From Evansella alkalicola (GTDB taxonomy: Bacteria > Bacillota > Bacilli > Bacillales > Salisediminibacteriaceae), in assembly GCF_019042735.1 (NCBI RefSeq), contig NZ_JAHQCR010000088.1, forward strand, positions 186,001 to 250,000: DNA of 64,000 bases, written 5' to 3'. The notes below the pieces were generated by a model. It searched no databases and was not told where the DNA came from. It worked only from the letters and a program-made list of their open reading frames with translations. Every line of letters starts with the position of its first letter. Position 1 is the stretch's first letter. Shown here in pieces: positions 7,618 to 15,766 of this stretch. The translations under genes and the position numbers were made by a program.

Positions 7618-9165
7618 TTATAGAGGAATGTTTCCATGCTTTTTTTTCGGCCTCATTTCTTCTTTCCTCTTCAGCATTTCTAAGCTTTGCTTTAGTTTTA
7701 TTCTTGTATCCCTAGGATCTATCACATCATCTACCATGCCATTAGCTGCAGCTATATAAGGATTGGCAAACTTTTCGCGGTATTCTTCTATTTTCTCTGC
7801 TCTCGTTTTTTCAGGGTTTTGACTCTCTCGAATATCCTTCGCGAAGATAATATTGGCTGCCCCATGAGGGCCCATTACAGCGATTTCAGCATTAGGCCAG
7901 GCATAGACGATATCTGCACCTATTGCCTTACTGTTTAATGCAACATATGCACCACCATACGCTTTTCTTGTAATAACTGTTATTTTGGGTACTGTCGCTT
8001 CGGAATAAGCATACAATATTTTGGCTCCATGACGAATAATTCCCCCATGCTCCTGCTTAACTCCTGGAAAAAATCCAGTAACATCTTCGAATGTTATCAA
8101 CGGAATATGGAAGCAATCACAGAAACGAATAAATCTTGATATTTTATCTGAAGAATCAATGTCTAATCCTCCAGCCATAACCTTCGGCTGGTTTGCAATA
8201 ATCCCAATGGATTCCCCGCCAATTCTTGCAAAGCCGACCACTGCATTTTTTGCAAAACCTTTATGCACTTCCAGAAAGCTTTCTTTATCCACAATTTGAT
8301 CAATGACTTTTCGTACATCATACGGGCGAGATGGGTCTATTGGAACGACATCTAGTAAATCATATAAAAAATCATCCCCACTCTCCTCTTCTACAGTTGG
8401 AGGTAAATCATCATTGTGTTGTGGAAGGTAACTCAAAAGTTTCCTTACTTCCAGTAGTGCTTCTTCCTCAGATTCGCAAGAAAAGTGGGCATTTCCACTT
8501 TTACTGCCATGGATACTGGCTCCACCCAATTCTTCCGCTGAAATGATTTCACCTGTCACTGTTTCAATTACCTTTGGACCTGTTATAAACATTTGACTTG
8601 TTTTTTCCACCATAAAAACAAAATCAGTAATGGCAGGCGAATAAACGGCTCCTCCTGCACATGGTCCCATGATCACAGATATTTGTGGAATCACCCCGGA
8701 ATAAATGGAGTTGCGATAAAATACATGCCCATATCCATCTAGTGATAGTACACCTTCTTGTATTCTGGCTCCACCAGAGTCATTCAACCCAACAAAAGGC
8801 GCTTTATTTTTCACTGCTAAATCCATGACGTTTGATATCTTCTTCGCATGCATTTCCCCGAGAGCCCCTCCATATACTGTAAAGTCTTGTGCAAACAGGA
8901 AAACCATCCTGCCATTTACTTTCCCGTAACCTGTTACGACACCTTCACCAGGTGCAGAGCCAGGTTGCATTCCGAAATCATGGGTGCGATGCTCAATGAA
9001 AGGATCTAGTTCAACAAATGATCCTTCATCTAAAAACACATTGATCCTTTCCCTAGCAGTTAGCTTCCCCTTCTCATGCTGCTTATCAATCCGTTCATCT
9101 CCACCACCTAATTCCACACTTCTTCGTTTATCATAAAGTTCGTTTATTTTTTCATACATATCCAT
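7618..9165 (-). CDS. yqjD: Acyl-CoA carboxyltransferase subunit (propionyl/methylmalonyl-CoA type, YqjD)
   Basis: A 515-residue carboxyltransferase of the propionyl-CoA carboxylase beta / methylmalonyl-CoA decarboxylase alpha family. Two crotonase-like halves are visible, with oxyanion-hole glycine motifs GPCAGGAVYSPAITDF and KAYGGAYVALNSK and the ERINVFLDEGSFVELD start. It follows the mutase small-subunit/epimerase gene by 2 bp, so the operon handles methylmalonyl-CoA and propionyl-CoA interconversion. No biotin-carboxylase or biotin carrier gene is in the window, so the exact reaction (carboxylation or decarboxylation) is unresolved. Confidence 0.88.
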   Translation of the reverse strand: MDMYEKINELYDKRRSVELGGGDERIDKQHEKGKLTARERINVFLDEGSFVELDPFIEHRTHDFGMQPGSAPGEGVVTGYGKVNGRMVFLFAQDFTVYGGALGEMHAKKISNVMDLAVKNKAPFVGLNDSGGARIQEGVLSLDGYGHVFYRNSIYSGVIPQISVIMGPCAGGAVYSPAITDFVFMVEKTSQMFITGPKVIETVTGEIISAEELGGASIHGSKSGNAHFSCESEEEALLEVRKLLSYLPQHNDDLPPTVEEESGDDFLYDLLDVVPIDPSRPYDVRKVIDQIVDKESFLEVHKGFAKNAVVGFARIGGESIGIIANQPKVMAGGLDIDSSDKISRFIRFCDCFHIPLITFEDVTGFFPGVKQEHGGIIRHGAKILYAYSEATVPKITVITRKAYGGAYVALNSKAIGADIVYAWPNAEIAVMGPHGAANIIFAKDIRESQNPEKTRAEKIEEYREKFANPYIAAANGMVDDVIDPRDTRIKLKQSLEMLKRKEEMRPKKKHGNIPL

Positions 9166-9167
9166 CT

Positions 9168-10010
9168 CTACTGTTCAGTCCCCTCTGTACCTGGCTCACA
9201 TAATTCTACTAATACACCATTTGCATTTTTCGGATGTAAAAAAGCAATAGGATAACCTCCAGCACCTATTTTAGGTTGGGCATCAATGAGCTGAATCCCC
9301 TCTCGTTGCAGCTGTCTGAGTCTAGCATCAATGCTGGTTATGGATACAGCCAAATGGTGAAGCCCTTCTCCCTTTTTTTCAATAAATTTTGCAATAGGAC
9401 TCTCGCTTGAAAGCGGTTCCAACAATTCTAATTTACAATTACCTAAAGGTAAGAATGCAACCTTTACTTTTTGATCAGGTACTTCAACGATTTTTTCAAC
9501 TTCTAAATGTAGATGATTTAAATAAAAAGACAAGGCTTCTTCAATAGAACGGACGGCAATACCAATGTGATCTATTCCAGATGGTTTTTCCAATAAAGGA
9601 GATTCATTTCCTTTCTCTTCTAAAACAGCCTGTTCTATATATGCAGCAATCGCTTTAGTAGAAGTACCAGGGGTGAATATCTTCTTAATACCTTCTTTTT
9701 CAAGTTTTACAGCATCTTCGATTGGAATGACTCCTCCACCGAAAACTAATATATCCTCTGCATCACTCTCTTTAAGCAATCTAAGTACTTCAGGAAATAA
9801 AACATTATGTGCCCCAGATAAACTGGAGAGTCCAATAGCATCCACATCCTCTTGGATTGCTGCACGAACAATTTGCTTTGGTGACTGACGTAACCCAGTG
9901 TATATTACTTCCATTCCTGCATCTCTCAGTGCTTGTGAAATGACAAGAGCTCCCCGATCATGACCATCTAGTCCAGGCTTAGCCATTAAAACACGTATTT
10001 TCATCTTCAT
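9168..10010 (-). CDS. B12-binding mutase small subunit fused to methylmalonyl-CoA epimerase
   Basis: A two-domain fusion. Residues 1-130 are the cobalamin-binding domain of acyl-CoA mutases, with the lower-ligand motif DGHDRG (Asp15, His17, Gly20) and SGAHN and GGGVIP loops. From about residue 143 a vicinal-oxygen-chelate domain follows (GIDHIGIAVRSIEEA ... GEGLHHLAV ... GVLVEL), matching methylmalonyl-CoA epimerase. The small domain should pair with the upstream catalytic subunit to make adenosylcobalamin-dependent mutase. The epimerase interconverts the (R) and (S) substrates, so consecutive activities sit on one chain. The gene starts 32 bp after the mutase stop. Confidence 0.88.
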   Translation of the reverse strand: MKMKIRVLMAKPGLDGHDRGALVISQALRDAGMEVIYTGLRQSPKQIVRAAIQEDVDAIGLSSLSGAHNVLFPEVLRLLKESDAEDILVFGGGVIPIEDAVKLEKEGIKKIFTPGTSTKAIAAYIEQAVLEEKGNESPLLEKPSGIDHIGIAVRSIEEALSFYLNHLHLEVEKIVEVPDQKVKVAFLPLGNCKLELLEPLSSESPIAKFIEKKGEGLHHLAVSITSIDARLRQLQREGIQLIDAQPKIGAGGYPIAFLHPKNANGVLVELCEPGTEGTEQ

Positions 10011-10042
10011 TCCTCCTACGTTACTCCCATTATGTGTTCACA

Positions 10043-11677
10043 TTATTCGTACTCACCAAATACATCCCTTAGTGCGTGACAGATTTCCCCTATGGAAGCA
10101 TAAGCTTTCACTGCTTCTATAATGGACGGCATAAGGTTTTCTTTCCCTTTAGCAACTTCTTTAAGCTTTTGCAATGAAATTTGTACTTGTTCATTGTCTC
10201 TCGTTTCACGTATATTCTGAAGTCTCTGTAACTGATCTTCTACTAATCTATCATCTACACGTAATAATTCAGGTTGCGGTTCATCATCTAACTGATATCG
10301 ATTGACGCCGACTACGATTTCTTCTTCTTTTTCAAGCTTTTTTTGAGTTTCATAGGCTGCCCGTTGTATCTCCCGCTGCATATATTGCTGTTCTACAGCA
10401 GATACTGCACCTCCACGGGAAGCAATTTCCTCCATATATTCATTCGCTTTATTTTCAAGTTCATCTGTTAGTGCTTCAATATAATAAGATCCTCCCAATG
10501 GATCAATGGTATCTGCCACACCAGTCTCATTCGCTATGATCTGTTGTGTCCTAAGCGCTATTCTTGCAGAATCTTCTGTTGGTAAGGCCAGTGCTTCATC
10601 CCTAGAGTTCGTATGTAGGCTTTGCGTACCACCAAGAACTGCAGCTAACGCTTGTATAGCTACTCTGACTATATTATTGTCAGGCTGCTGTGCCGTTAGT
10701 GTAGAACCTGCTACCTGTGTATGAAAGCGAAGTTGCATACTTTTTTCCTTCTTCGCACCATACTTCTCTTTCATTATTTTAGCCCACATTCTTCTTGCAG
10801 CTCGAAACTTAGCGACTTCTTCAAAAAACTGATTATGTCCGTTGAAAAAGAACGCCAGTCTTGGAGCAAATTCGTCCACATCCAATCCCGCTTCCAAAGC
10901 AGCATCTACATAAGCAATTGCATTTGCCAATGTAAAGGCCAACTCTTGAACAGCAGTCGAACCCGCCTCTCTAATGTGATAACCACTAATACTGATCGTA
11001 TTAAATTTAGGCGTTTTTTCCGTACAGTACTCAAATATATCCGTAATGAGTCGCATGGACGGTTTTGGTGGAAAAATATAAGTTCCACGTGCAATATATT
11101 CCTTTAAAATATCATTTTGGATCGTCCCATTTATCTTTTCCTTTGCAACGCCTTGTTTTTCAGCAACTGCAATATACATTGCTAACAAAACAGCAGCTGG
11201 TGCATTAATCGTCATGGATGTGCTTACTTCTGCTAGGGAAATTCCATCAAATAAAATTTCCATGTCTTGAAGTGTGTCGATTGCAACCCCAACCTTTCCA
11301 ACTTCACCAAGAGCCATTGGATCGTCAGAATCATAACCAATCTGCGTTGGTAAATCAAAGGCAACAGACAGCCCTGTTTGCCCTTGCTCAAGTAAATATT
11401 TGAACCGTTCATTCGTTTCCTTTGCAGATCCAAAACCTGCATATTGACGCATGGTCCAAAATCTCCCTCTGTACATCGTCCTGCGTATCCCTCTTGTATA
11501 AGGATACTCCCCAGGAAATCCAATCTCTGATAAGTATTGCTCACCCATATCGTCAGGTACATATAATCGATTAATTGGAATGGACGAACTTGTAGAAAAG
11601 GAAGTTTTCCTTTCTGGGCGTTTTTCAATTTCTTTATTCGTCCGCTCCTGCCAATCTTCATAATATTTTTCACTCAT
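10043..11677 (-). CDS. Methylmalonyl-CoA mutase large (catalytic) subunit
   Basis: A 544-residue TIM-barrel subunit of an adenosylcobalamin acyl-CoA mutase, which interconverts succinyl-CoA and methylmalonyl-CoA. Motifs RQYAGFGSAKETN, GLSVAFDLPTQIGYDSD and the ARGTYIFPPKPSMRL segment are clear. The Tyr in RQYAGF and the Arg before GTYIFPP are those expected for methylmalonyl-CoA mutase; isobutyryl-CoA mutases usually have Phe and Gln there. It lacks a C-terminal B12 domain, which is supplied by the next gene. The MeaB/ArgK G-protein chaperone is not adjacent. Confidence 0.9.
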   Translation of the reverse strand: MSEKYYEDWQERTNKEIEKRPERKTSFSTSSSIPINRLYVPDDMGEQYLSEIGFPGEYPYTRGIRRTMYRGRFWTMRQYAGFGSAKETNERFKYLLEQGQTGLSVAFDLPTQIGYDSDDPMALGEVGKVGVAIDTLQDMEILFDGISLAEVSTSMTINAPAAVLLAMYIAVAEKQGVAKEKINGTIQNDILKEYIARGTYIFPPKPSMRLITDIFEYCTEKTPKFNTISISGYHIREAGSTAVQELAFTLANAIAYVDAALEAGLDVDEFAPRLAFFFNGHNQFFEEVAKFRAARRMWAKIMKEKYGAKKEKSMQLRFHTQVAGSTLTAQQPDNNIVRVAIQALAAVLGGTQSLHTNSRDEALALPTEDSARIALRTQQIIANETGVADTIDPLGGSYYIEALTDELENKANEYMEEIASRGGAVSAVEQQYMQREIQRAAYETQKKLEKEEEIVVGVNRYQLDDEPQPELLRVDDRLVEDQLQRLQNIRETRDNEQVQISLQKLKEVAKGKENLMPSIIEAVKAYASIGEICHALRDVFGEYE

Positions 11678-11897
11678 CGTAACAATCCCCCTTTATACTT
11701 TCTCTACAAACATCAACTTAAATTTTTAAAAATTAGAATATTTATAACATACTAAATTATTATTTCGATAATATATTTATTTTTCCTGCTTTATCCATAA
11801 AAACACCTATCTTCATATTTAGTTATAAGTTTTCCCCTTGTCATAACGCCCAAAAATACAGTAAAATAGTTATAGTATGATTCAAGGAGGTAAGACG

Positions 11898-11987
11898 ATG
11901 CCCCGTAAATTTCGTAAAACCATTATTTATATTATGATTGCAACGATGGCTTTAGGAACGATTTTAGGTTCTGTTGCATTATTCTAA
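11898..11987 (+). CDS. prli42: Prli42-like stressosome anchor peptide
   Basis: A 29-residue membrane peptide starting at ATG 11898, seven bases after a strong AAGGAGG. It has a basic N-terminus (MPRKFRK) and one membrane helix (TIIYIMIATMALGTILGSVAL). This is the shape and start sequence of Prli42, which in Listeria tethers the RsbR/RsbS/RsbT stressosome to the membrane and is widespread in Firmicutes. It lies divergent from the mutase operon and convergent with an L,D-transpeptidase gene. Identification rests on pattern recognition of a very short sequence. Confidence 0.75.
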   Translation: MPRKFRKTIIYIMIATMALGTILGSVALF

Positions 11988-11993
11988 AATAAA

Positions 11994-12028
11994 AGAGTGT
12001 GTCCACTTGAATGATATGGACACACTCT
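11994..12028. terminator. Bidirectional terminator between prli42 and the L,D-transpeptidase
   Basis: Perfect 11-bp stem AGAGTGTGTCC / GGACACACTCT with a 13-base loop, flanked by A-run and T-run. It serves both convergent genes. Confidence 0.88.
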
Positions 12029-12041
12029 CTTTTATATTCCT

Positions 12042-12560
12042 TTAACTGTCTTCAGTAGCAATTGCTCCATGCTTTATTCCAAGTTCATAAAATGACTCGT
12101 CACTTTCCGTCACGAGGATTTTTGTCCCTAATGGAACTTCTTCAAATAATATTTCTACGTCCTCATTTTTCATTCTTACACACCCTGAGGTCACATACTC
12201 CCCAACTGATGATGGGTTATTCGTACCATGGACCCCATATATCCTTCCGTCCGTATCTTCCGCATCAAAGCCTATCCATCTGGAACCAAGGGGATTATCG
12301 GGACTTCCACCTTCAATGTCCTTTTTACGATAGTAAGGCTCTACTGCCTTGACCACTATATTGTACTCCCCTTCAGGAGTTAAGGAGTTAATTTTTCCAG
12401 TAGCAACATCAAAAACCTGTTTTACATCCCCCTCCACAATATAGGCCAACTCATTCGTCTTTTTATTGACGATAAGATAAGGATCCCCAACCAACGGGTT
12501 TTCTCCGATGGGCCAAATTGGGGAAACGATCAGTAAGATAGAAAGTAACAGTGATGTCAT
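12042..12560 (-). CDS. L,D-transpeptidase (YkuD domain, YqjB-like)
   Basis: Exported peptidoglycan cross-linking enzyme. An N-terminal hydrophobic segment (about residues 1-18) is a signal peptide or anchor, and the YkuD catalytic domain follows directly (DPYLIVNKKTNELAYIV). The catalytic motif HGTNNPSSVGEYVTSGCVRM contains the active-site His and Cys. At 172 residues it has the catalytic domain only, with no LysM repeat. The upstream ArAE-family gene is 68 bp away on the same strand, as with yqjA-yqjB in B. subtilis. An anionic or stress cell-wall role is inferred. Confidence 0.85.
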   Translation of the reverse strand: MTSLLLSILLIVSPIWPIGENPLVGDPYLIVNKKTNELAYIVEGDVKQVFDVATGKINSLTPEGEYNIVVKAVEPYYRKKDIEGGSPDNPLGSRWIGFDAEDTDGRIYGVHGTNNPSSVGEYVTSGCVRMKNEDVEILFEEVPLGTKILVTESDESFYELGIKHGAIATEDS

Positions 12561-12628
12561 GTATGGATCACTACCTTCATTTTATTGGAGTCCTTTGTAT
12601 TAGTTGTTGCAGTTCTAATATTTTTTAT

Positions 12629-13597
12629 TCACCTGAACACGGAATAATTTCTAATTGGTTTAAACTGTTGCTTAATCAGTAAGTATTCATGCATTTCATA
12701 AACTAAGTGCATTAGAGCTGAACGTGCTTCAAATTCCTCGCGACTTTTTGGTAACGCCATACTTCTGAACGCTTCTTTGAGTTCCTCAAGTTTTTCCAAA
12801 TATTTTGAAGAGGTATTTCCTGTATTTACACCTTGACTCAATTCCTCCATAAAACTTCCGATCATCTCTCCTTGTTTTAGTTGGATTTCAATCGTTGTGA
12901 GCAACGGCATCATTCTTTCAATAATTTCTAATTGTTTTTCTCGCATTTTAAAATAATGATAATATTGGTCATCATAGCGCATAATATGGTTTTCAATATT
13001 CTGTAATGCAATAGTTTGCGCTTTTTGAAGCAGGGACGCCGTATCCGTTATTTCCTTTCCGCTCCAGTTGCTTTCTCCATTTTTTATGTATTCAGCAAAT
13101 TCATGAAAGATAATCCTATAATTTCTTTCTATTTCCAGTTGTAACTTCCTTAATGTTGTTTCCACACTCGGCATATAAACATTCATTAATAAGGCACAGC
13201 CAATACCTATGGTTAATAGCAGCACTTCATTAAAAATAAGCTCCACTGAAACATATCCAACAGTATAGACATGTAATATGATGACTGAGCTGGTGACAAT
13301 CCCTTCCTGAATTTTTAATAAAAGTGTCGTTGGAATAAATAGCAATAGGAGTAACCCTACTGTTAAGGGGTGATACGCGATAAATTCAAATAGCAAAGCA
13401 GCATAAAGTAAACCTATCATACAAGCTAAAAACCTTGTCCAAGATAATTGTAATGATTTCCTTCGAGTTTTTTGTATGCAAAGGATTGCGATTATACCAG
13501 CAGATGCAAAGAATTCGAGTTGAAAAGCTTGTGCAATCATAATGGCAAGTGCGGCGCCTAGTGCTGTTTTCATTGTACGATATCCTATTCTAAACAA
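12629..13597 (-). CDS. yqjA: ArAE-family membrane protein (DUF939, YqjA-like)
   Basis: An integral membrane protein of 322 residues with about six helices in the first 150 residues and a long cytosolic helical C-terminal domain. That is the layout of the aromatic acid exporter (ArAE)/DUF939 family, to which B. subtilis YqjA belongs. The start MFRIGYRTMKTALGAALAI is typical of the family. Substrate unknown. Neighbour order (brxB, yqjA, yqjB) matches Bacillus. Confidence 0.8.
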   Translation of the reverse strand: MFRIGYRTMKTALGAALAIMIAQAFQLEFFASAGIIAILCIQKTRRKSLQLSWTRFLACMIGLLYAALLFEFIAYHPLTVGLLLLLFIPTTLLLKIQEGIVTSSVIILHVYTVGYVSVELIFNEVLLLTIGIGCALLMNVYMPSVETTLRKLQLEIERNYRIIFHEFAEYIKNGESNWSGKEITDTASLLQKAQTIALQNIENHIMRYDDQYYHYFKMREKQLEIIERMMPLLTTIEIQLKQGEMIGSFMEELSQGVNTGNTSSKYLEKLEELKEAFRSMALPKSREEFEARSALMHLVYEMHEYLLIKQQFKPIRNYSVFR

Positions 13598-13750
13598 TCC
13601 TCTTCTCCCTCTCCGTTTTTATTCAATGGAACCTTGAAGATACAATTGCTGTGTTGGTCTTCGTTACAGTCCATTCGCTTTCCGTGGGAGGATGGTGTGC
13701 CTCCTCCACTCTCCTTTAATATTGACCTACAAGTGGATAATAAACAAAAA

Positions 13751-13771
13751 AACTCCAGTTCACCTGGAGTT
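13751..13771 (-). terminator. Terminator of tRNA-Arg
   Basis: Perfect stem AACTCCAG / CTGGAGTT with a 5-base loop, followed on the minus strand by a T-run. It lies 18 bp after the tRNA 3' end. Confidence 0.85.
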
Positions 13772-13788
13772 AATAGTATGTATAATGG

Positions 13789-13860
13789 CGCGCCTACTAG
13801 GATTCGAACCCAGAACGCGAGAGCCGAAATCTCGTATGATATCCATTTCACCATAGGCGC
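13789..13860 (-). tRNA. tRNA-Arg, anticodon UCG
   Basis: All four stems fold: acceptor GCGCCTA with TAGGCGC, D-stem GTGA/TCAT, anticodon stem CGAGA/TCTCG and T-stem CTGGG/CCTAG with the TTCGAAT loop. The anticodon loop TTTCGGC gives UCG, reading CGA/CGG. The discriminator base is G and CCA is not encoded. No prophage junction is seen at this tRNA. Confidence 0.88.
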
Positions 13861-13960
13861 ATAATAGTACGAACAGACGTTTATCATTCGTACTATAGGA
13901 GTATAACAATCTGCTATAAAAAAATCAAGCCTTCTTATTTACTTTTAATAATTCTAACAA

Positions 13961-14311
13961 TTATTCTGGTTTATCATCAAACATTTTTTCAAAGCGCTCA
14001 TTCATTTCATCTTGACTATAACCCAATTCAGCTAACCTTGCCGTAAAGTTTTGCGCCCATAGTGATAATCTTTGTGCAATTTTCTTAAACTTCTTTGCGT
14101 CTGACTTTTTCGATTCCTTTGATCTTGCATCAGCATTGGACATGACATTTTCAGAGATGAACAAAGCTTTCCAGAGTTTTTCCTCGTCAAAGTTATCTGC
14201 TTCTTCATTAAAATAATCAATAACCTTTTTGTAGTAACTATCAAACTCGGGTAAAGATATTTCTTCATTCATGTTTAAGTAAATATGTAACTGTTTATAT
14301 AATTCATCCAT
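13961..14311 (-). CDS. Uncharacterised helical protein
   Basis: A 116-residue charged, helical protein with no signal peptide or membrane segment. I chose the ATG at 14311 because AAGGAGTG lies seven bases upstream; an ATG at 14347 has none. Features include a Glu/Asp-rich N-terminal half and the segment KKFKKIAQRLSLWAQNFTARL. It may be an adaptor-like cytosolic protein. I do not recognise the family with confidence. Confidence 0.6.
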   Translation of the reverse strand: MDELYKQLHIYLNMNEEISLPEFDSYYKKVIDYFNEEADNFDEEKLWKALFISENVMSNADARSKESKKSDAKKFKKIAQRLSLWAQNFTARLAELGYSQDEMNERFEKMFDDKPE

Positions 14312-14376
14312 TTGCGAACACTCCTTATCTACACTAATACTACACATTACAGAAAAAAATTATAGCACAAATAAGA

Positions 14377-14405
14377 GGGGGCTTCCACTTTATATGGTAG
14401 CCCCC
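14377..14405 (-). terminator. Terminator after brxB
   Basis: GC-rich hairpin GGGGGCT / AGCCCCC just beyond the brxB stop, with a modest T-rich tail on the minus strand. Confidence 0.75.
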
Positions 14406-14417
14406 TAAAATGACGTT

Positions 14418-14843
14418 TTATTTAAAGTACGTATCAAATGATTTTTCTAGTTTTTGTACCACTTCAATTGGCTCATGACCTTCAATCTCATGTCGCTCAA
14501 TCATCTGTTGGATCTTTCCATCCTTTATTACTGCAAATGAAGGAGAAGATGGTTCATAACCAGTAAAATATGACCTTGCACGCTCAGTCGCTTCTCGATC
14601 CTGGCCTGCAAAAACAGTCACATAGTTATCAGCCTGCACTTCATAGTTTTTCATATACAATGCAGAAGGTCGTGCAATCCCACCAGCACAACCACAAACG
14701 GAATTAATCATTACAAAAGTTGTACCTGGCTTACTTAACACGTTATCTACTTCTTCAGGTGTTTTTAGCTCTTGATAACCACCCTCAACCATTTCTTGTC
14801 TAGCCGTTTGTACGACATCATTCATAAACATTTGAAAATCCAT
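14418..14843 (-). CDS. brxB: Bacilliredoxin BrxB-like (YqiW/YphP family)
   Basis: A 141-residue thioredoxin-fold protein that removes bacillithiol from mixed disulfides on proteins. The CxC active site is present as SVCGCAGGIARPS, and the start MDFQMFMNDVVQTARQEMVEGGY is typical of the family. It lies alone with its own terminator. Two inverted repeats lie upstream at 15023-15070 and could be operators. This implies that the organism makes bacillithiol. Confidence 0.92.
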   Translation of the reverse strand: MDFQMFMNDVVQTARQEMVEGGYQELKTPEEVDNVLSKPGTTFVMINSVCGCAGGIARPSALYMKNYEVQADNYVTVFAGQDREATERARSYFTGYEPSSPSFAVIKDGKIQQMIERHEIEGHEPIEVVQKLEKSFDTYFK

Positions 14844-15022
14844 ATATATTTACACCCTTTCTTCTGAACCATTATCTATATTTTACACTTTAATAAAGTG
14901 GTTTTCCATATATTTGATCCACTTCTATTCTAGCACCCATTATCATGCCACAATATTCAACCTCATCACGAACTATTTCGCAAAAAAAGGACGATAATCG
15001 TTTCATAAAAAGCTTACCGTTT

Positions 15023-15070
15023 TCGTAATAATTACGATTCCGAAATGAATTATATCGTAAATATTACGAT
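15023..15070. promoter_or_regulatory. Pair of TCGTAA/TTACGA palindromes upstream of brxB
   Basis: Two dyads share the half-site TCGTAA: TCGTAAT-A-ATTACGA at 15023-15037 (perfect) and ATCGTAA-ATA-TTACGAT at 15054-15070 (perfect arms). Centres are about 32 bp, or three helical turns, apart. They lie in the 278-bp intergenic region upstream of brxB, about 180 bp from its start. They look like operator sites for a dimeric regulator; the regulator is not identified. Confidence 0.45.
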
Positions 15071-15121
15071 CTGTAAATTAAGTATGACTCGATTAACTCG
15101 CCCTTTATTTGAGAGGATTTT

Positions 15122-15586
15122 TTAGTTCTCTCTTAAAAACTTTTTATGATCCTCATTCCATGACTTTTGAAGTTCTAGTAACTTAGGAAGTAACTCTCTT
15201 ATTTTCTCATCGTCCCTTGTTTTCACCGCTTCTAAAAACGCTTCATGGTATTTCTGATGTTTCTCCTTCCACTCTTCACTTATTGCTGAATAATCTAAAT
15301 CTAATCCCTCTTTTTGCATCTCCTTCATTTTTTTAAGGATGACTTCCCTTTCACTAATAACTTCTTTCCACTCTTCTTTAAGTTCAGGCTTATACTTGTC
15401 TATTAACAACTCATAATAAAATTGGATATGCGTTTGAATAGCTTTATGACGATGAATGACATCTTCCTTATTTTCACATTCTGCTTCTGCCACATCCTCT
15501 TCAGGTTCTTCTGCAAAAACCTGCGTGGTAATTAAAAAACTAGAAATAAGCAGTATAAATAATAATAAAACTCTCATTTTTGACAT
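15122..15586 (-). CDS. Secreted helical protein of unknown function
   Basis: A 154-residue protein with a clear Sec signal peptide (KMRVLLLFILLISSFLITTQVFA, cleavage likely after VFA). A highly charged, coiled-coil-prone mature chain follows, rich in Glu, Lys and His. No lipobox and no known domain are seen. It is probably released or cell-wall associated. Confidence 0.65.
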   Translation of the reverse strand: MSKMRVLLLFILLISSFLITTQVFAEEPEEDVAEAECENKEDVIHRHKAIQTHIQFYYELLIDKYKPELKEEWKEVISEREVILKKMKEMQKEGLDLDYSAISEEWKEKHQKYHEAFLEAVKTRDDEKIRELLPKLLELQKSWNEDHKKFLREN

Positions 15587-15731
15587 AGAATCACCCTTTC
15601 ATTTTTCCTTAGTATGATTCAAGCCGTTATTCTCTATACTTTAGGAAAAGAGCAAGGATTTAGGTACTAAAGTAAGGTAGATGGGGTATGATTAATTATA
15701 TTAATTAATTAAATATATTTCCTATAAAAAA

Positions 15732-15758
15732 AAACCTGGTGAAAGATCCACCAGGTTT
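15732..15758 (-). terminator. Strong terminator of the branched-chain oxoacid operon
   Basis: Perfect 10-bp stem AAACCTGGTG / CACCAGGTTT with a 7-base loop and a long T-run on the minus strand, directly after the E2 gene. Confidence 0.92.
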
Positions 15759-15766
15759 CTTACAAC

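Noticed and set aside
11233..11673. 146-codon minus-strand ORF within the mutase gene
   Set aside because: Alternative frame of the mutase large subunit, which has full motif support.
13789..13860. tRNA-Arg as phage attachment site
   Set aside because: No repeat of the tRNA 3' end and no phage genes nearby; the prophage junction is clearly in spo0A.
13585..13887. Minus-strand ORF of 100 codons across the tRNA
   Set aside because: It runs through the tRNA-Arg gene and its terminator.
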